Made by a program: the position numbers and the translations under genes | Shown here: positions 62,001 to 64,000 of the stretch, in pieces | Numbering within the stretch: position 1 is the first letter of the stretch | Layout: each line of letters opens with the position of its first letter | Notes under the pieces: generated by a model | Databases searched by the model: none | What the model was told of the DNA's origin: nothing | The model's input: the letters and a program-made list of their open reading frames with translations, nothing else | Origin: Nitzschia sp. pyKryTriq1 | Lineage: Eukaryota; Bacillariophyta; Bacillariophyceae; Bacillariales; Bacillariaceae | Reading direction: 5' to 3' | NCBI GenBank assembly: GCA_956465555.1 | Contig: OY101115.1 | Coordinates: 124,001 to 188,000, forward strand | Length of the DNA stretch: 64,000 nt

Positions 62001-63459
62001 TTGGACGGATAGCAGTAGTAATAGTAGTAATAACAAACGGACCGAGCGAGCCACCACGGCTCTGACCGAAGACGAAATTTTGGCAGCGCTCGAGGAACAA
62101 AATACGGCCAGGCTTCGAGAGATGGTCCAACAAACCTTGGGAGATTCGTACTGTCAGGTCGCCGACGAGCAACGAGGCCAAATGAGATTGCATATTTGGG
62201 TCCGACGAAGCATCATGAAAGGCATTAGAGATATTCGAATCTCTGGGGCTAACACTGGTGTCGGAAACATGCTTGCCAACAAGGGTGGTATTGTGGCTAC
62301 TCTTTACTACAGAAACACGAGAATCTCGTTCTTGACAGCTCACTTGGCCGCTCATGAAGGCCGGTCGTATTACAAGGCGCGGTGTGACAACATGAAGGCT
62401 ATTTTACGGGAATCCAGGACGTTTGGACTCAGCAAAAAGTTTGATGACACCTTGACCGCTCACCACATGTTTGTCTTTGGAGACTTGAACTTCCGAACGG
62501 CCTTTGGTTCGGAAAGCAGCAAACATGACGACAATGTCCATCGGGCTAGTGAACTGATCGTTGCCAAGGATTTTGAGAGCTTGTACGTATTCGACGAGCT
62601 ACAAGAAGGTTTAGCCTCTGGCCACTTGTTGATGGGTTTTGAAACGCTGCCATGCACGTTTCCGCCGACTTTCAAGGTGGAACGCCGTCCGGGATTTGTC
62701 TACAAGGAGCAACGCACGCCAAGCTACACGGATCGTATTCTGTTCAAGTCCGCTCACGGCCTCTCAAAGAATCTAATGCCGCTGGCGTATGAACCCTGTG
62801 TGGATTTCATCACCTCTGACCATAAACCCATTCGGGGCGCGTATTCTATCAGACCCAATGACGCCATGGGATTTTTTGATCTGCATGGCGATTTGCACAT
62901 TGAATTCCGAAGAATGAGATGCTCGAATCTTCCTTCGGCAGACTCGAACGGGAAATCCGATCCGTATCTCATGTTCATTTGGGACTCGATCGAGCTCCAA
63001 ACGGACAAACGCTCCGTGATGGACAAACTCCGAGAATTTTGGATGGGAAAAAGCTGGCCAAGAACAAGCTTCATTCCCAAAACATTGAACCCGTACTGGA
63101 AAGGGGAGAAGATGCGGTTGTATGCATCCGATACAATCATTGGACACGATGCCATGCTTTTCATCGCGGCTATCGATTATGACGCGGTCGGAAAAGATGA
63201 TTATCTTGGAGGTCTCGCCTTGAACATCCGAGAACTTATCCAAATGAGACGTGGAGAAGCTTTCAAAACTGTCGATATTGATCAGAACTTGACGAGAAAT
63301 GGGAAATCTGCGGGACGAATCAAATGCAAAATCGACATTTCACTCATGCAAAGGACGACGGAAGCGTCTCGCCTCATGGCCCTTGGAAACGCGTTTCGTT
63401 CCTCCAAGAGATTGAATAATTTGCAACCCACCAAATCGAGCAATAATAATTTTGAATAG
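59056..63459 (+). CDS. Class C GPCR fused to inositol-polyphosphate 5-phosphatase and C2 domain
   Basis: 1467 residues in one open frame. Order: signal sequence (hydrophobic CVMPLVLLLL; Met57 is an alternative start), then an extracellular Cys-rich region at about 85-610 with features of a periplasmic-binding-like fold (QFLPEVWNIRSDQY, SPVIMYWYEPDPLP). A seven-helix segment of class C (GABA-B-like) type spans about 615-875. An IPPc domain at about 925-1265 has motifs NTGVGNMLANKGGIV, VFGDLNFR, RTPSYTDRILFKS and TSDHKPIRGAY, all catalytic positions apparently kept; PSYTDRIL is the form found in INPP5E-like enzymes. A C2 domain lies at about 1275-1430 (DLHIEFRRMRCSNLP, GKSDPYLMF). It would couple an external ligand to removal of the 5-phosphate of phosphoinositides or inositol phosphates at the membrane. 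Fused GPCRs are known in oomycetes. Confidence 0.9.
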   Translation: MTTTAKQHRSSSRSNSNSNSNSNKKKKRGVRFLSPSSSAAGGHYHSSSSILGWRCVMPLVLLLLRQTTTTTTTMTAYAQQVNNSIMDEMGDADASAAAAAASGFPCTSDLECAARYFNETAATTTTTTTTSLSECIPETKRCSNPFVRGCLSAKLGDDWGRLRVCNSDDPNSDSDSNSKDHGDCQISAFDMYPEIRIHNGNWESSIFMAWIYQIILMELADVPSTVGLTTQDTRLASFYNRENHGMVFSAAQYPWDAIQRGHQISECSTTTLPCVQFLPEVWNIRSDQYSKLLEQDVLEPRYPNGLLGQSGLHIPIATAEKYPELSIWIGWRGEEKRQFLAETFLRPMTWLEYCDTVSASNCQEPDETARAAPDSSEQGARYFVRGVYQGYFRPTDKNNCTANPTTCTGAIMGPPCDWSGSVEGQLYHNGIVGLELEGPLEPNGYTAPQLQDIWNAANATKSPVIMYWYEPDPLPVNYFGTDYALQTVAFPAPSYECEISRPTDAQKCSSDPDERIGDPEGACSDRIQALSNVIAKSVGENTYQEMEADQSPAYSLLKSIKVSNLDMAVILQAWQRGNDPREAVCDWVVENLETLQSFVPPGYPRQTIRRSSYSDWYMLLSQIFAALVGLSALVASILCYKYRETKTMVFTQPFFMMLILIGFLMICTGAFLYALEPTLATCTSSAWFIVQGYTIELTAVLVKTSAINTLIQHSKKMKRVNIRRNVMLMKVLGVVLCVTACMIAWTYVDPPSAMESKEVILQPDDTVQVEIDLKCSSQSEAWRFSAYGWQMILLIVAAVLAYQSRHAMEQLNESKSLAMMVYSHFLFALLRGVCSVFYVYDTLPSSATSALFSLNYTLDSLFAMAIYVFPKIYMAYKAPGDYIPGRFTADINHGAATSKKDSIDDLQLSRELDFVDSFRDDNDDDVKILVCSANLGNAEPTSDSLEAWVPPGGSCNHVQALEDVPNLGGLFDVIAIGMQEATWTDSSSNSSNNKRTERATTALTEDEILAALEEQNTARLREMVQQTLGDSYCQVADEQRGQMRLHIWVRRSIMKGIRDIRISGANTGVGNMLANKGGIVATLYYRNTRISFLTAHLAAHEGRSYYKARCDNMKAILRESRTFGLSKKFDDTLTAHHMFVFGDLNFRTAFGSESSKHDDNVHRASELIVAKDFESLYVFDELQEGLASGHLLMGFETLPCTFPPTFKVERRPGFVYKEQRTPSYTDRILFKSAHGLSKNLMPLAYEPCVDFITSDHKPIRGAYSIRPNDAMGFFDLHGDLHIEFRRMRCSNLPSADSNGKSDPYLMFIWDSIELQTDKRSVMDKLREFWMGKSWPRTSFIPKTLNPYWKGEKMRLYASDTIIGHDAMLFIAAIDYDAVGKDDYLGGLALNIRELIQMRRGEAFKTVDIDQNLTRNGKSAGRIKCKIDISLMQRTTEASRLMALGNAFRSSKRLNNLQPTKSSNNNFE

Positions 63460-64000
63460 ACAGGCACCAGTTGGTCACACAAGAATACGTAGCTATATGC
63501 ATACGCGTATCGAGAAGAAGCACTCAAATAATAGTAGGGCAGCCACATGAGCAGGAGACCAAAAGGTAGTTGAACTCGTGACTCGCAAGATGTATTCGTG
63601 ATCGGACACGATCTTTCTCATTCGTGCTTTTCTGGCTACAGCTTGGCTATCTACTAGCTAGTAGCTGAAAGAGGAAACTTATCGAGTTAGTCGAAACAAG
63701 GTCGAAATGAATCCTTTGACCATGAGAGCCAATCCCAACGGCTGCTTTTTTTTTCTTTTGAATTTTTCGCGACACATATGTTGTATGTGCGCAAGATCTC
63801 TATTACACAGAGTAGAGGTAGACTATACTACACCAGTACTGTACCGGTATAGACCATCATAAAGTAGACCTGGTACCACCGCTATCACCAGCGCATCCTC
63901 CTCCTCCTCATCATCATCATCATCATCATTTTCATCATCATTGCTACGAATACTATACTCTACTACTAGCATGACCACTATTACTACTCGAGCCGCCAAG
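63460..64000. other. Terminal spacer; possible start of another gene at 63971
   Basis: No complete gene. GTAC words (cagtactgtaccggtatag, tggtacc) lie at 63834-63876, followed by tcc and atc runs. An ATG at 63971 opens a frame (MTTITTRAAK) that runs off the window end. The arrangement, a GTAC cluster then an ATG, is like other gene starts here, but ten codons are too few to call it. Confidence 0.35.

Noticed and set aside
1-64000. Retroelements or virus-like elements
   Set aside because: No reverse transcriptase, integrase, capsid or polymerase frames and no long terminal repeats were recognised anywhere in the window.

Overview
The window looks like nuclear DNA of a diatom, probably a pennate one. 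Several predicted proteins start with a signal peptide ending in a phenylalanine motif of the diatom plastid-import type (VAGFQ, AAFSSQ, SGFSVP, QGFSLY, LGFILP, HAFSIS). Genes are mostly intronless, with a few short GT-AG introns (about 40-190 bases). Proteins are full of Ser, Gln, His and Asp homopolymers. Families are typical of photosynthetic stramenopiles: a VKOR-thioredoxin fusion, an LSMT-like SET protein and a receptor-phosphatase fusion. No rRNA, intact tRNA, CRISPR array or retroelement was seen.

Layout. 0-6.3 kb: a repeat-rich leader, an Arg/Gly-rich plastid-type protein and a secreted coiled-coil protein with Cys-rich 24-residue repeats. 6.3-8.6 kb: non-coding, with a dispersed repeat and a tRNA-derived (SINE-like) region. 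8.6-16.3 kb: a mitochondrial carrier, a two-exon double ATP-grasp protein and an AFG1-type ATPase. 17.5-24.5 kb: a U-box protein, a SET-domain methyltransferase, a tail-anchored low-complexity protein, a small membrane protein and a fatty acid or sphingolipid desaturase. 25.5-45.3 kb: two large paralogous genes in opposite orientation (29858-26076 minus; 41462-45277 plus). They share an N-terminal domain of unknown function, a tandem array of NUMOD1-like helix-turn-helix repeats and a short C-terminal motif. Between them lie VKOR-thioredoxin, SulP-STAS-cNMP and an HMT1/ABCB6-type ABC transporter with five exons. 46.2-63.5 kb: several proteins of unknown function, an F-box-like protein, and a class C GPCR fused to an inositol-polyphosphate 5-phosphatase and a C2 domain.

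The most novel item is the NUMOD-like repeat family. No nuclease motif was seen in either copy. The repeats alternate between two types, are amplified as 543-base higher-order units, and appear to exchange sequence between the inverted paralogs (a 199-base block differs at only six positions). I propose a modular DNA-binding protein family, but that is inference. Second is the GPCR-5-phosphatase-C2 fusion, a one-polypeptide link from an external ligand to phosphoinositide signalling.

Spacers carry two strong compositional signals: CTA/TAG trinucleotide runs, often just past stop codons, and clusters of GTAC-centred palindromes (GGTACC, ACCGGT, GTACCGGTAC), often upstream of starts. Splice junctions were deduced by joining reading frames at GT-AG sites and checking continuity with homologous repeats or family motifs. 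No transcript data were available.
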